Below are positions 10,707 to 18,578 of a stretch of DNA of 38,337 nucleotides, piece after piece (the first letter of the stretch is position 1; the number at the start of each line of letters is the position of its first letter). The DNA is from Gammaproteobacteria bacterium (GTDB lineage: Bacteria; Pseudomonadota; Gammaproteobacteria; Pseudomonadales; Halieaceae): NCBI GenBank assembly GCA_030431585.1, contig JAUIIQ010000008.1:1-38337 (forward strand). The letters are read 5' to 3'. The notes below the pieces were generated by a model, which was not told the origin of the DNA, ran no database searches, and worked only from the letters and a program-made list of their open reading frames with translations. The position numbers were made by a program, and so were the translations under genes.

Positions 10707-10715
10707 CTGCATCAT
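10693..10715. promoter_or_regulatory. NsrR-like operator between nirI and the secreted protein/TonB receptor pair
   Basis: The core at 10695-10713 (GATGCAAATGATCTGCATC) has perfect GATGCA/TGCATC arms. It fits the NsrR consensus at about 14 of 18 defined positions, the same architecture as the site before nirS. It lies about 50 bases from the nirI start and upstream of (or over the start of) the small secreted protein gene, so it could control both directions. Confidence 0.5.
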
Positions 10716-10749
10716 TTTATTATTGTGCTGCTTGCTGTCTACTGCGCCT

Positions 10750-11109
10750 ATGAATCTGCTCGGTGTTGTGTTGTTGCTCGCGGTGGTTGATGTCGTCGCT
10801 GCAGAAAGCGATCTGGTAAACGAACGCGTTCCCGTCTCGGCTGCCGCCATGGAGTCACACTGGGGCGTAAACTGTGCGGCCACCGTGCGCGCTCTGGGCA
10901 ACGCTAGTGCGCAGCGAGCAGGGCAAGAGCATGACGCCCTCGGGCAGGCCCTCGCCAAATGCCGATACATTCACCAGCCGCCGGGCGATGGCAATAGCAA
11001 TGCCTGTCCGGACTACGCCGCGTTGCACGCTGCCTGGAAGCAGGCCGATGCCGCAGCATTAACTGCCGAGCTTGCACGTAGTGGGCTTTGCCATTCAACA
11101 CTGGAATAA
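10750..11109 (+). CDS. Small secreted cysteine-containing protein, unknown function
   Basis: From the ATG at 10750 this is a 119-residue protein with a hydrophobic leader (MNLLGVVLLLAVVDVVA), a likely cleavage before AESD, and a mature part of about 100 residues with four cysteines, enough for two disulfides or a metal site. I do not recognise a family. An in-frame ATG at 10696 (137 residues) has a good AAGGA eight bases upstream, but it would place the start inside the NsrR-like palindrome and give two hydrophobic stretches in tandem. I therefore prefer 10750, with low certainty. The stop is two bases before the start of the TonB receptor, so the two are surely cotranscribed and probably work together at the periplasm or outer membrane. 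Divergent from nirI. Confidence 0.6.
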   Translation: MNLLGVVLLLAVVDVVAAESDLVNERVPVSAAAMESHWGVNCAATVRALGNASAQRAGQEHDALGQALAKCRYIHQPPGDGNSNACPDYAALHAAWKQADAAALTAELARSGLCHSTLE

Positions 11110-11111
11110 CA

Positions 11112-13196
11112 ATGACCTGTAAGCAATGCATACCCTTTACTTCGCGTGCGCTGCCCTGGCTCGCTCCGGCCGTGCTGATGTTGGTATCGCTGGAAACGCC
11201 AGGCGAGCCTCTGGCGCCACCTGTGCTGGAAGAGGTAGTGGTCACCGCGAGCCGCGTTGAAGAGCGTCTGCTGGACAGCAGTGCCAGCCTGACCGTGCTG
11301 ACGTCCGACGAGCTATCGAGAATGATGGCAAGCGGCGTGGCGGACTTCCTGCGCGACGTGCCCGGTTTGCAGGTATCCGATTCAGGCCAGGCCGGGCTCA
11401 AGCGAATTCGTATTCGCGGCGAGGACTCCCGGCGCAGTGCGATTCTGGTAGACAGCCAGGAACTGTCGGACCACAGTGAAGTGGGCACGCCGCTGACGAT
11501 ACACCCGGATATGATCGGTCGAATCGAGGTGCTGCGTGGTTCTGGCTCGGTTCTCTACGGGTCCAAGGCGTTAAGTGGCGTAACCAATTTAATGACGCTC
11601 AAGGGGGGTACCGCACCCCTCCAGGCCACCGTGAAAGGCGGCTACGACGGCAGCACGGGTGGCGACAGTTTTTTCGCCAGTGTGCACGGCAATCTTGATG
11701 GTTGGAGTTATCGGCTGGCCGGCGCAGAGAGCGATCACGGCCTGCGCGATACGCCTGATGGCCCAATCGAGAACACCGCCTTTGAAAACAAGGGTTACTA
11801 TGGCTTTCTCGAAAAAACGGTGGGTAATCATACTCTTGGCCTGACCTGGGATCGCTATGAGTCCAGCTCTGATATCTTTGTCGAGGAATCCGTTCGCACG
11901 ACCTTTCCTATTCTCGATCTGGCCCTGAGCACCCCACAGCGTGATCGCGAGCGCTTCGCCCTGGACTACAGCTGGGAACCTGCCGCTTATTCCCTGGACA
12001 GGGTGACTGTTTCGGGTTTTACGCAGGACAGCCTGCGCAACTTCCTCACCGACACCGCGACGGTGTTTTTCCAGCGTGAAATCGACACGCGCAGCACGCT
12101 GCGCAGCGATGGCCTGCTGGTGCAGGCCGATTGGCTGCCCCTGGGTAATCACAGCCTGGTAAGTGGCTTACAATACAGCGATGATGCCGTTCGCCAGGCG
12201 CGCCAGGTGGATACGCTTTCCTTCACACCGTTTGCGATAACTGGAACCGAACGTATCCGGGACGAAGCCAGCATCCGCACGCTGGCCTTGTTCCTGCAGG
12301 ACCGTTGGAGTGTCAGTGACCGGCTGACGGCGACTGTCGGAGCGCGCTATTACCAGATAGAGGGTGAACTGGACGATACCAACCGCCCGGGGCTGACCGC
12401 CGATTCGCTGGATTCGGACAGTCACCTGATTGCCTCTGCAGCGTTGAGTTGGGCGCTGGACACGGGGAACGTGGTACGTGCCAACATTTCCGAGGGTTAC
12501 CTTTACCCATCTCTTATGCAGTTGGCTACCGGTGCCTATGCCGGTGCCAACTTTATTAACCCGGAAAGCGACCTGACACCCGAAACCAGCATTAATTATG
12601 AGCTGGGCTGGCGCCTGATGGGTGACCAGTGGACTCTGGATACCGCCTTGTTCTATGCCGATTCGCAGGACTATATTGACCACATTTTTTGTACCGAGGC
12701 GGATGCCTGTCTCGGCGCGAACGACAAGGTGTACCGTAATATCGGCTCATCAACAGCGCACGGGGTGGAGCTCTATCTAGCCTGGCAGAGCCAGGATCAG
12801 CGTCTGCGGCCTTACCTGAATCTCACCTGGATGCAACGCAACAACGATTTTGGCACCTTCGACACCTGGAAAACGGGTATTCCCTCGCTCGCCGGCCGCG
12901 CCGGTCTGATGCTGGAGCCGGGGCTGGCGGGCATCTGGTCCTCGTTGTGGGCAGACATCTACCTGCGTGGCGAAAGTGCTTCGCAGTTACAGGAACCGGG
13001 ATCTCGCGGGGTGGTGGAAACCACGCGCAGTGGCTGGTCTACGATCAATGCAGCGCTGGGCATGAACCTGGGCGCAAATGTGTTGCTGGCGCTGGAGGTG
13101 CAGAATCTTCTCGATCGCCGCTATCGCGAGTCAACCGAAAACCTGCTGGCTGCTGGCCGCAATGCCTCGGTGAAACTGACCTGGCATATCAATTGA
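11112..13196 (+). CDS. TonB-dependent outer-membrane receptor
   Basis: 694-residue TonB-dependent receptor. A signal peptide is followed by a TonB-box-like EEVVVTAS around residue 38, the plug domain (LRDVPGLQVSDSGQ, IRIRGEDSRRSAILVD, IEVLRGSGSVLYGSKALSGVTNLMT) and a 22-strand barrel with NISEGYLYPSL, INYELGW and VQNLLDRRYRE. It should import a scarce ligand with TonB energy; haem, metal chelates or cobalamin are the usual substrates for this CirA/BtuB-like plug, but the ligand cannot be told. The C-terminus is LTWHIN, not the usual terminal Phe, though an aromatic and hydrophobic pattern remains. The ATG at 11112, two bases after the upstream stop, is preferred over a TTG at 11088 inside the preceding gene. 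A NsrR-like site upstream of the pair suggests expression linked to nitrite respiration. Confidence 0.88.
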   Translation: MTCKQCIPFTSRALPWLAPAVLMLVSLETPGEPLAPPVLEEVVVTASRVEERLLDSSASLTVLTSDELSRMMASGVADFLRDVPGLQVSDSGQAGLKRIRIRGEDSRRSAILVDSQELSDHSEVGTPLTIHPDMIGRIEVLRGSGSVLYGSKALSGVTNLMTLKGGTAPLQATVKGGYDGSTGGDSFFASVHGNLDGWSYRLAGAESDHGLRDTPDGPIENTAFENKGYYGFLEKTVGNHTLGLTWDRYESSSDIFVEESVRTTFPILDLALSTPQRDRERFALDYSWEPAAYSLDRVTVSGFTQDSLRNFLTDTATVFFQREIDTRSTLRSDGLLVQADWLPLGNHSLVSGLQYSDDAVRQARQVDTLSFTPFAITGTERIRDEASIRTLALFLQDRWSVSDRLTATVGARYYQIEGELDDTNRPGLTADSLDSDSHLIASAALSWALDTGNVVRANISEGYLYPSLMQLATGAYAGANFINPESDLTPETSINYELGWRLMGDQWTLDTALFYADSQDYIDHIFCTEADACLGANDKVYRNIGSSTAHGVELYLAWQSQDQRLRPYLNLTWMQRNNDFGTFDTWKTGIPSLAGRAGLMLEPGLAGIWSSLWADIYLRGESASQLQEPGSRGVVETTRSGWSTINAALGMNLGANVLLALEVQNLLDRRYRESTENLLAAGRNASVKLTWHIN

Positions 13197-15611
13197 GTGC
13201 AGGCCTGGTCGCTGGTCGTACGCTCGGGGTGCGGGCAGGGAGCACCCTGTATGTACACGGACTGTGTGGTCTTGTTATGCTCTTGCCCTGACTGCCCCAT
13301 CCAGGCAGCGATAAACATAATAAAGCATCTCAGGAGATAGCAATCGATGAACTCTATTGGCAAAACCGTACTTGCAGTATCTGTGGCCACGGCATCGGGC
13401 CTGTTCAGCGTCAACAGCTTCAGTCAGGCTCTGGAAGAAGTCGTAGTCACGGCGACCAAGCGTGTGGAGGGCCTGCAGGACGTGCCCATCGCAATCAGTG
13501 TGATGAGCGGTGACGCCATCGAGGAAAGAGGTCTTACCAGCCTTGAAGACCTTACCGTTTACATGCCCAACATCCATGTAGCCGAGGGTGGCGCCGGTAC
13601 ACAGCTGTTTATTCGTGGCATCGGCTCCGGCATCAACTACGGTTTCGAGCAGTCTGTTGGCACCTTTATCGACGGGGTTTACTACGGTCGTGGCCGCAGT
13701 GCTCGCGGTCGTTTCCTGGACATCGAACGAGTGGAAGTGCTCAAGGGCCCCCAATCCACACTGTTCGGTAAAAACACAATCGCCGGCGCAATCAATATCA
13801 CCACTGCACGTCCCACCGATGAGTTTGAGTCTTATGTGGATCTCAGTTACCGCACTGAGCTGGATGGCGTTGGTATCACCGGCATGGTGTCGGGGCCGAT
13901 CACCGACGACCTGCGTGGCCGCCTGGTGGTCAAGAAGTACGACGATGACGGCTACGTGGAAAACAAGGCCCGTGGCGGGGAAGATGGGCCGCAGCAGGAC
14001 AATCTCGCTGTTCGCGGCGTGCTGGACTGGGACGCCACCGCCAATCTCAATTTCCTGCTCAAAGCAGAATACAACAGCAATGACGTGCTGGGCAGGCAGC
14101 AGATGCTTTCCCTGGCCAGCCCCACCGCAACCGCTTTGTACCGGGGGTTTGGTGACCCGAACTTCACTGCTGGATTCGATTATGAACAGTATGACCTGAA
14201 TTTCGACGAGAGCGGACTGTTCGACGATACCGAGTCCAGCGTGGTGCAACTAACGGCAGAGTGGGCCATAGGCGAGCACACCTTGCGATCGATCACGGCC
14301 TACACTGAGTATGAGTTCACCAACGAACTCGATACCGATTACAGTCCGCTGCGTTTCATTAATCGTGGTCGCACAGAAGAGCATGAACAGTTCAGCCAGG
14401 AATTTCTGTGGACCTCCCCTGCCGGGGGCTTCCTGGAATACCTCGCCGGTGCTTACTACCAGACGGAAGAGCTGAGTAACGACAGGCATACCTTCGTTGT
14501 GTTCAGCAACGTGCCCCCCATCGAATCACAGATCTTTGCCAATCCCGCACTGGCGGCGCTGAACTTGCCGTCCACGGCGATAGATGGAGATGGCAAGAAC
14601 CAGTTCGAGCAGGATACGGACTCCTGGTCGGTGTTCACCGAATTGACCTGGAATCTGACGGATACGCTGAGGCTGACCACGGGTATTCGCTACTCTGAAG
14701 ACGATAAAGATGCGAAAAAAATCGGTACGCTGGATAACCTCAGCGGTATTCTCGCGGATCCATTCTTCGCTATTTTATGGGGCCCCGCCGCGCTCAATCT
14801 GGCCGCGGTTCATGAGTATGAAAAATCACGCTCCGAGGATCACACTACCGGTAACGTTAACCTGCAGTGGGACGCAACGGACGAAATCATGCTCTATGCC
14901 AACTGGTCCAATGGTTACAAGGCTGGTGGTTTTGATGAAGACAACAGCCTGGGTCGCGAATTCGTTGAAAGCCTGGGCCGTGACGTGTCCACTTACGAAG
15001 ACGAGGAGGTGGATTCCTGGGAAGTAGGTGCCAAGGTTGTACTCATGGAGGGCCGCGGCAGGTTGAATATGGCTTACTTCCAGAGCGACTATGACGATGT
15101 GCAGGTAAGTACCTTTGACGGTAACGCTGCCTTTGTCGTGGGGAATGCGGCTGAAACGGAGGTAGAGGGCTTTGAGGCGGACCTGGAATTCGCGGTAACA
15201 GACGAGCTGGTACTGAACGTTGCCGCTGCCTGGCTGGATGCCCAGTACAAGTCCTTTGAGGATGCAGCCTGCAACGAGGACCAGTTCCTTGAGCAGATAG
15301 CCGCTACAGGCAGTCGCGCCGGTTGCGTACAGGACCTCTCCGGTGAGCCTTTGCAGTTTGCACCGGAATATACCTTCAACCTGGGAGCCCGTTACGATAC
15401 CTCCCTTACCGATTCTCTGGACCTGGGAGTGGGTGTTGATTATCTCTGGTCAGATGACGTGGTGGTTGCCAATGACCTCGACGAAGAGCTGATCCAGGAC
15501 AGCTATGACAAGTGGAATGCGCGTATTTCCCTGGCCGCCAGCGATGGTAGCTGGGTGGTGGCGCTGATCGGGAAAAACCTCGGCGACGAAAAAACCTTTA
15601 CCTGGGGTAAT

Positions 15612-15618
15612 GATGTGC
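15612..15618 (+). repeat. Target-site duplication, left copy
   Basis: GATGTGC immediately before the GTAA end of the IS; the same seven bases recur at 18332-18338 directly after the right end. IS66 elements usually duplicate 8 bp; only seven match here, the eighth differing. Confidence 0.8.
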
Positions 15619-15636
15619 GTAACCGTTCATTCCAGG
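15619..15636 (+). repeat. IS66 left terminal inverted repeat
   Basis: Left 18-bp end of the element. It matches the reverse complement of the right end with two mismatches and supplies the stop-proximal codons that replace the receptor's C-terminus. Confidence 0.85.
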
Positions 15637-15696
15637 ACGTCATTTCCTGACAACTGACCCGCGCATATAGTTCTCCTCAAACACAGGAGACACTCG

Positions 15697-16044
15697 ATGA
15701 TCGAACCCACCACAGCCCCCGCCCCAATCCCTTCTTCCCCGCAACAGTCCAAGACAAAGAAGCGCACCAACCGCTCCCAGAGCCAGTGGAAGTCACTGCT
15801 CGATGATTTTCACCGTAGCGGGCTCACCAAGGTGGTCTTCTGCAAGCAGCACGGTGTAGCCACCAGCAGCCTGACCCGCTGGCAGAAGATTCTCGCCGAA
15901 GAGTCTGGCGGTGATTTTATTGATGTCACCGAACCACTTTCCATCGCGCCCGCTACGCCTCCCGCCACTCAAGAGGGCGACCCTACCTGGCAGGTGGAAC
16001 TGGCACTGGGGAATAATATCGTGCTGAGGGTGCGCTCGGTCTAA
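15697..16044 (+). CDS. tnpA: IS66 accessory protein TnpA
   Basis: 115-residue first ORF of the IS66 element. A helix-turn-helix-like segment sits in residues 30-65 (QWKSLLDDFHRSGLTKVVFCKQHGV followed by LTRWQK), as in IS66 TnpA proteins, which are required for transposition and probably bind the ends. The N-terminus is rich in Pro and basic residues. ATG 15697 follows AGGAGA at good spacing. The stop overlaps the tnpB start by one base (TAATG), implying translational coupling. Confidence 0.9.
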   Translation: MIEPTTAPAPIPSSPQQSKTKKRTNRSQSQWKSLLDDFHRSGLTKVVFCKQHGVATSSLTRWQKILAEESGGDFIDVTEPLSIAPATPPATQEGDPTWQVELALGNNIVLRVRSV

Positions 16045-16397
16045 TGCTCTTTTCTGAGCCCCAGGTCCGCATCTGGCTCTACACCCAGCCTACCGACATG
16101 CGCAAATCCTACAATGGCCTCAGCGCCCTGGTGAAGAGCACGCTTCAGGACAATCCCCTCAGTGGCGATCTGTTCGTGTTCGTCAATCGGCGCCAGAACC
16201 AGATGAAGGTCTTGTACTTCGACCGCTCTGGCTACTGTATCTGGTCGAAGAGACTGGAGCAGGGGCAGTTTGTTGTGCGCAATGACCCCTGCGGAAAAAA
16301 GGAACTGAACTGGACCCAGCTGAAGCTCCTGCTCGATGGCATTGAAATCAAAAAATGCCGCCAGTACAAGCGATATTCCCACCCCGTACAAGGCTAG
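16044..16397 (+). CDS. tnpB: IS66 accessory protein TnpB
   Basis: 117-residue IS66 Orf2-like protein. It contains the family hallmarks VRIWLYTQPTDMRKSYNGLSALV (residues 8-30), LFVFVNRRQNQMKVLYFDRSGYCIWSKRLEQG (about 46-76) and WTQLKLLLDGIEI near the C-terminus. TnpB is needed together with TnpA and TnpC for IS66 transposition; its biochemical role is not established. It starts inside the tnpA stop codon (TAATG overlap) and ends 19 bases before the preferred tnpC start. It is unrelated to the RNA-guided TnpB nucleases of IS605/IS607 despite the name. Confidence 0.95.
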   Translation: MLFSEPQVRIWLYTQPTDMRKSYNGLSALVKSTLQDNPLSGDLFVFVNRRQNQMKVLYFDRSGYCIWSKRLEQGQFVVRNDPCGKKELNWTQLKLLLDGIEIKKCRQYKRYSHPVQG

Positions 16398-16416
16398 CTC
16401 TGGTAAAATACAGGGC

Positions 16417-17982
16417 ATGCCTACCGCCGCTTCCAGCCATGCCAATACCACCGATTCCGCGGAGTTGGTGCAGGCACTGAGCGAGGAAAACGCCCAGCTG
16501 AAACGCCAGCTCGCCTGGTTCAAACAGCAGCTGTTTGGCAGCAAATCCGAGAAGCGTGTTATCGAGAATCCGGAGCAGCCCCTGCTCACCGGTTTGATGG
16601 GCGAGCCGGTAAAACCCATACCGCCAGGTGATAAGCAAAAGGTCACCTATGAGCGCGGCAAGGCCAAAAAGAACCGGGACGACGACTGTGTCACCGATAG
16701 CGGCCTCCGCTTCGGTCCCGAAGTGCCCGTAAAGACCATCACACTCGACGCCCCGGAACTCAGTGGTCCTGATGCCGATGAATACGACATCATTGGGTAC
16801 AAGACCAGCCACCGCTTGGCCCAGCACCACAGTGCCTATGAGGTCCTGTGCTTCCAGCGCCCGGTCCTGAAGCGTAAGGGCTCTGGCACGGTCACCACCA
16901 CACCGGCGGCCTTTAACGTTCTGGATAACAGCATCGCCGATATTAGCTTCCTGGTGGGCATGCTGGTCGACAAGTTCTTGTACCACCTGCCGCTGTATCG
17001 ACAGCACCAGCGCTTAACCTTCAGCGGCATTGACCTGAGCCGGGGCACACTGACCAACCTATGCAAACGCAGTATCGAATTACTGCGCCCCATTGCCGAG
17101 GCTCAGCTTGCCCACATCCTTAAGAGTCAGGTTTTATCCATGGATGAAACCCCGATCAAGGCCGGGCCTACCAAGAACAAGAAGGGCAAAGGGGTAATGA
17201 AGCAGGGCTGGTTCTGGCCCCTGATGGGGGATCAGGATGAAATCGCCTTCACCTACTCCTCGGGAAGGGGCAGAGCCCATATTGAGGGCATCCTGGAAAA
17301 CCTGTTTACCGGCACCCTGGTCAGCGATGGATATGTGGCGTACAGCAGCTACGCGGCCAGTAACGAGCAAATTACCCACGCCAATTGTTGGGTGCACGGG
17401 CGGCGCAAGTTTGTTGAAGCCGAGGATGATGAGCCTGAGCTGGTAAAACAGGTGCTCGACAGCATTGGCCACCTGTATCAGGTTGAAACACAGATCAGAG
17501 ACGCCAAACTGGCGGGCGAGAAAAAACGCAGCTTCCGACTGGAGCATAGCAAACCGATAGTCGATCAGCTGTTTGCCTGGTTTGACCAGCAACGGCAGCG
17601 GCCTGAGTTGCTGCCCAGCAGCCCCTTCTCCAAAGCCATTGCCTACATGCAGAACCGTGAGCATGCACTGCGCGTGTTCCTGGAAGATCCGGCGGTGCCG
17701 ATGGATAACAATCATACAGAGCGTGCCCTGCGGGTTGTTCCCATGGGCAGGAAGAACTGGATGTTCTGCTGGACAGAGCTGGGCGCTGAGCATGTGGGGA
17801 TTATCCAGAGCCTGATTGTAACCTGTAAAATGCAAGGCATTGACCCGGCCACCTACCTGGTGGACGTACTCCAGCGTGTTGCTATCCACCCGGCAAGCAA
17901 GGTCGAGGAACTAACACCACGACTCTGGAAAGATCTGTTTGCTCAAAACCCACTGCGTTCGGACCTTACCCATGAGCATTGA
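16417..17982 (+). CDS. tnpC: IS66-family DDE transposase TnpC
   Basis: 521-residue transposase from ATG 16417; an in-frame ATG at 16336 lies inside tnpB and is less likely. An N-terminal leucine-rich coiled coil (ALSEENAQLKRQLAWFKQQLFG, residues 20-41) is followed by the zinc-finger-like/linker part and the DDE core. Candidate catalytic residues are Asp in SMDETPIK (about 242), Asp in VSDGYVAYS (about 303) and Glu in DNNHTERALR (about 430). The C-terminal extension ATYLVDVLQRV is also typical. All regions are intact, consistent with an active enzyme. The last codons overlap the following small ORF by 11 bases. Confidence 0.95.
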   Translation: MPTAASSHANTTDSAELVQALSEENAQLKRQLAWFKQQLFGSKSEKRVIENPEQPLLTGLMGEPVKPIPPGDKQKVTYERGKAKKNRDDDCVTDSGLRFGPEVPVKTITLDAPELSGPDADEYDIIGYKTSHRLAQHHSAYEVLCFQRPVLKRKGSGTVTTTPAAFNVLDNSIADISFLVGMLVDKFLYHLPLYRQHQRLTFSGIDLSRGTLTNLCKRSIELLRPIAEAQLAHILKSQVLSMDETPIKAGPTKNKKGKGVMKQGWFWPLMGDQDEIAFTYSSGRGRAHIEGILENLFTGTLVSDGYVAYSSYAASNEQITHANCWVHGRRKFVEAEDDEPELVKQVLDSIGHLYQVETQIRDAKLAGEKKRSFRLEHSKPIVDQLFAWFDQQRQRPELLPSSPFSKAIAYMQNREHALRVFLEDPAVPMDNNHTERALRVVPMGRKNWMFCWTELGAEHVGIIQSLIVTCKMQGIDPATYLVDVLQRVAIHPASKVEELTPRLWKDLFAQNPLRSDLTHEH

Positions 17983-18286
17983 TATTGACGGCCTGTCTTA
18001 CGACGAATTGCTAGACCTGAATGACCGCATCATCGCCCGCCTGAAACACCTTGATGCGGCAGACACGATTGATGCCATGATGAAGTTAAATCTGGGGAGC
18101 AAAGTGTGCTTTGACTCTGGCAAGCACGGTATGCAGGTCGGCACCCTGATAAAGTTCAATCAGAAGACGGTCAGCGTGCTTACAGAAGATGGTCGTCGCT
18201 GGAAGGTATCGCCCCAGTTCTTGTCGCCAGTAATAGATGAGGCCAGCAGCGCAACGAACGTCATCGACCTCCAAAAGAAGAAATAG
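17972..18286 (+). CDS. Small IS66 passenger ORF, unknown function
   Basis: 104-residue protein from ATG 17972, overlapping the end of tnpC by 11 bases and ending 45 bases before the right end of the IS. The N-terminal 35 residues are helical (LSYDELLDLNDRIIARLKHL). The central part, LGSKVCFDSGKHGMQVGTLIKFNQKTVSVLTEDGRRWKVSP, reads like a small SH3/KOW-type beta-barrel, which in other proteins binds nucleic acid or partner proteins. It is not one of the three standard IS66 genes. Its place suggests an accessory role in transposition or regulation; that is inference only. Confidence 0.7.
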   Translation: MSIDIDGLSYDELLDLNDRIIARLKHLDAADTIDAMMKLNLGSKVCFDSGKHGMQVGTLIKFNQKTVSVLTEDGRRWKVSPQFLSPVIDEASSATNVIDLQKKK

Positions 18287-18313
18287 CCTGGGCCTACTGG
18301 TCGTCAACTACTG

Positions 18314-18331
18314 CCTGAAATGAACGCTTAC
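18314..18331 (-). repeat. IS66 right terminal inverted repeat
   Basis: Right end of the IS; its reverse complement begins GTAAGCGTTCATT and matches the left end at 16 of 18 positions. The second copy of the GATGTGC target duplication follows at once. Confidence 0.85.
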
Positions 18332-18427
18332 GATGTGCCGCTGGCAAACTTCGGTTTCTCCAAGACCTACTTCAAGCACATAGACCCTCCGCGCACTTAC
18401 GAGCTGACTGCTCGATATAACTTCTAG
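18332..18427 (+). pseudogene. 3' remnant of the IS-disrupted TonB receptor
   Basis: After the second GATGTGC copy (18332-18338), the reading frame of the broken receptor resumes for 29 codons: PLANFGFSKTYFKHIDPP, then RTYELTARYNF and a TAG stop at 18425-18427. The ending in an aromatic-rich strand with terminal Phe is the standard outer-membrane beta-barrel C-terminus. It has no start of its own and is not expected to be made. Excising the IS with one repeat copy restores a single frame with the gene starting at 13347. Confidence 0.9.
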
Positions 18428-18470
18428 CGTCACAACGGAGCTTTGGCTTCGTTAACAGGCCGTAAACTAA

Positions 18471-18499
18471 AAGCCCGGTGCAGTAACTGCATCGGGCTT
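18471..18499. terminator. Bidirectional Rho-independent terminator
   Basis: Arms of 13 bp (AAGCCCGGTGCAG / CTGCATCGGGCTT, one G-U pair) around a TAA loop, followed by CTTCTTT on the plus strand and, reading the other way, by CTTTTAGTTT. It lies 43 bases after the remnant stop of the TonB receptor and 80 bases after the end of the minus-strand monooxygenase gene, so it serves both convergent genes. Confidence 0.85.
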
Positions 18500-18578
18500 C
18501 TTTGCGTAGGCTGGTTCATACATGCCCGGATTGGCCAGCAGTCTCACTTGGCATGCCGGCGCTTTAAGCTCGGTCCTC

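Larger units (their letters stand above)
13347..15650 (+). pseudogene. TonB-dependent receptor truncated by IS66 insertion
   Basis: 767-codon frame of a large TonB-dependent receptor: signal peptide ending near NSFSQA, TonB-box region EEVVVTATKRVEGLQDVPIAISV, plug (IRGIGSGINYGF, IERVEVLKGPQSTLFGKNTIAGAINI) and a long barrel (GYKAGGFDEDNS, EFAPEYTFNLGARYD-like). At codon 757 (15615-15617) the gene runs into the left end of an IS66 element, which supplies ten foreign residues (RNRSFQDVIS) and a stop. The lost 29 codons, including the terminal beta-strand ending in Phe, survive at 18338-18427. Rejoining both parts gives a 786-residue protein with TWGNDV-PLANFGF across the junction and ARYNF at the end. 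Loss of the C-terminal beta-signal normally blocks assembly by the BAM complex, so the product is probably non-functional. The type is common among importers of hydrophobic organic compounds. Confidence 0.9.
15619..18331 (+). mobile_element. Complete IS66-family insertion sequence (2713 bp)
   Basis: The element is bounded by terminal inverted repeats: GTAACCGTTCATTCCAGG at 15619-15636, and the reverse complement of 18314-18331, GTAAGCGTTCATTTCAGG. These match at 16 of 18 positions and have the GTAA ends typical of IS66. Inside are tnpA, tnpB, tnpC and a fourth small ORF, all on the plus strand. The length fits the family (about 2.5-2.7 kb). It is flanked by a 7-bp direct repeat (GATGTGC) and interrupts a TonB receptor gene. 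All frames are intact, so the insertion looks recent and the element possibly active. Confidence 0.95.

Noticed and set aside
11088-11111. TTG start for the first TonB receptor
   Set aside because: It lies inside the preceding gene; the ATG at 11112, two bases after that gene's stop, is the natural coupled start.
13275-14249. 324-codon open frame on the minus strand
   Set aside because: Antisense to the plug and barrel of the TonB receptor; no family motif and no ribosome binding site.
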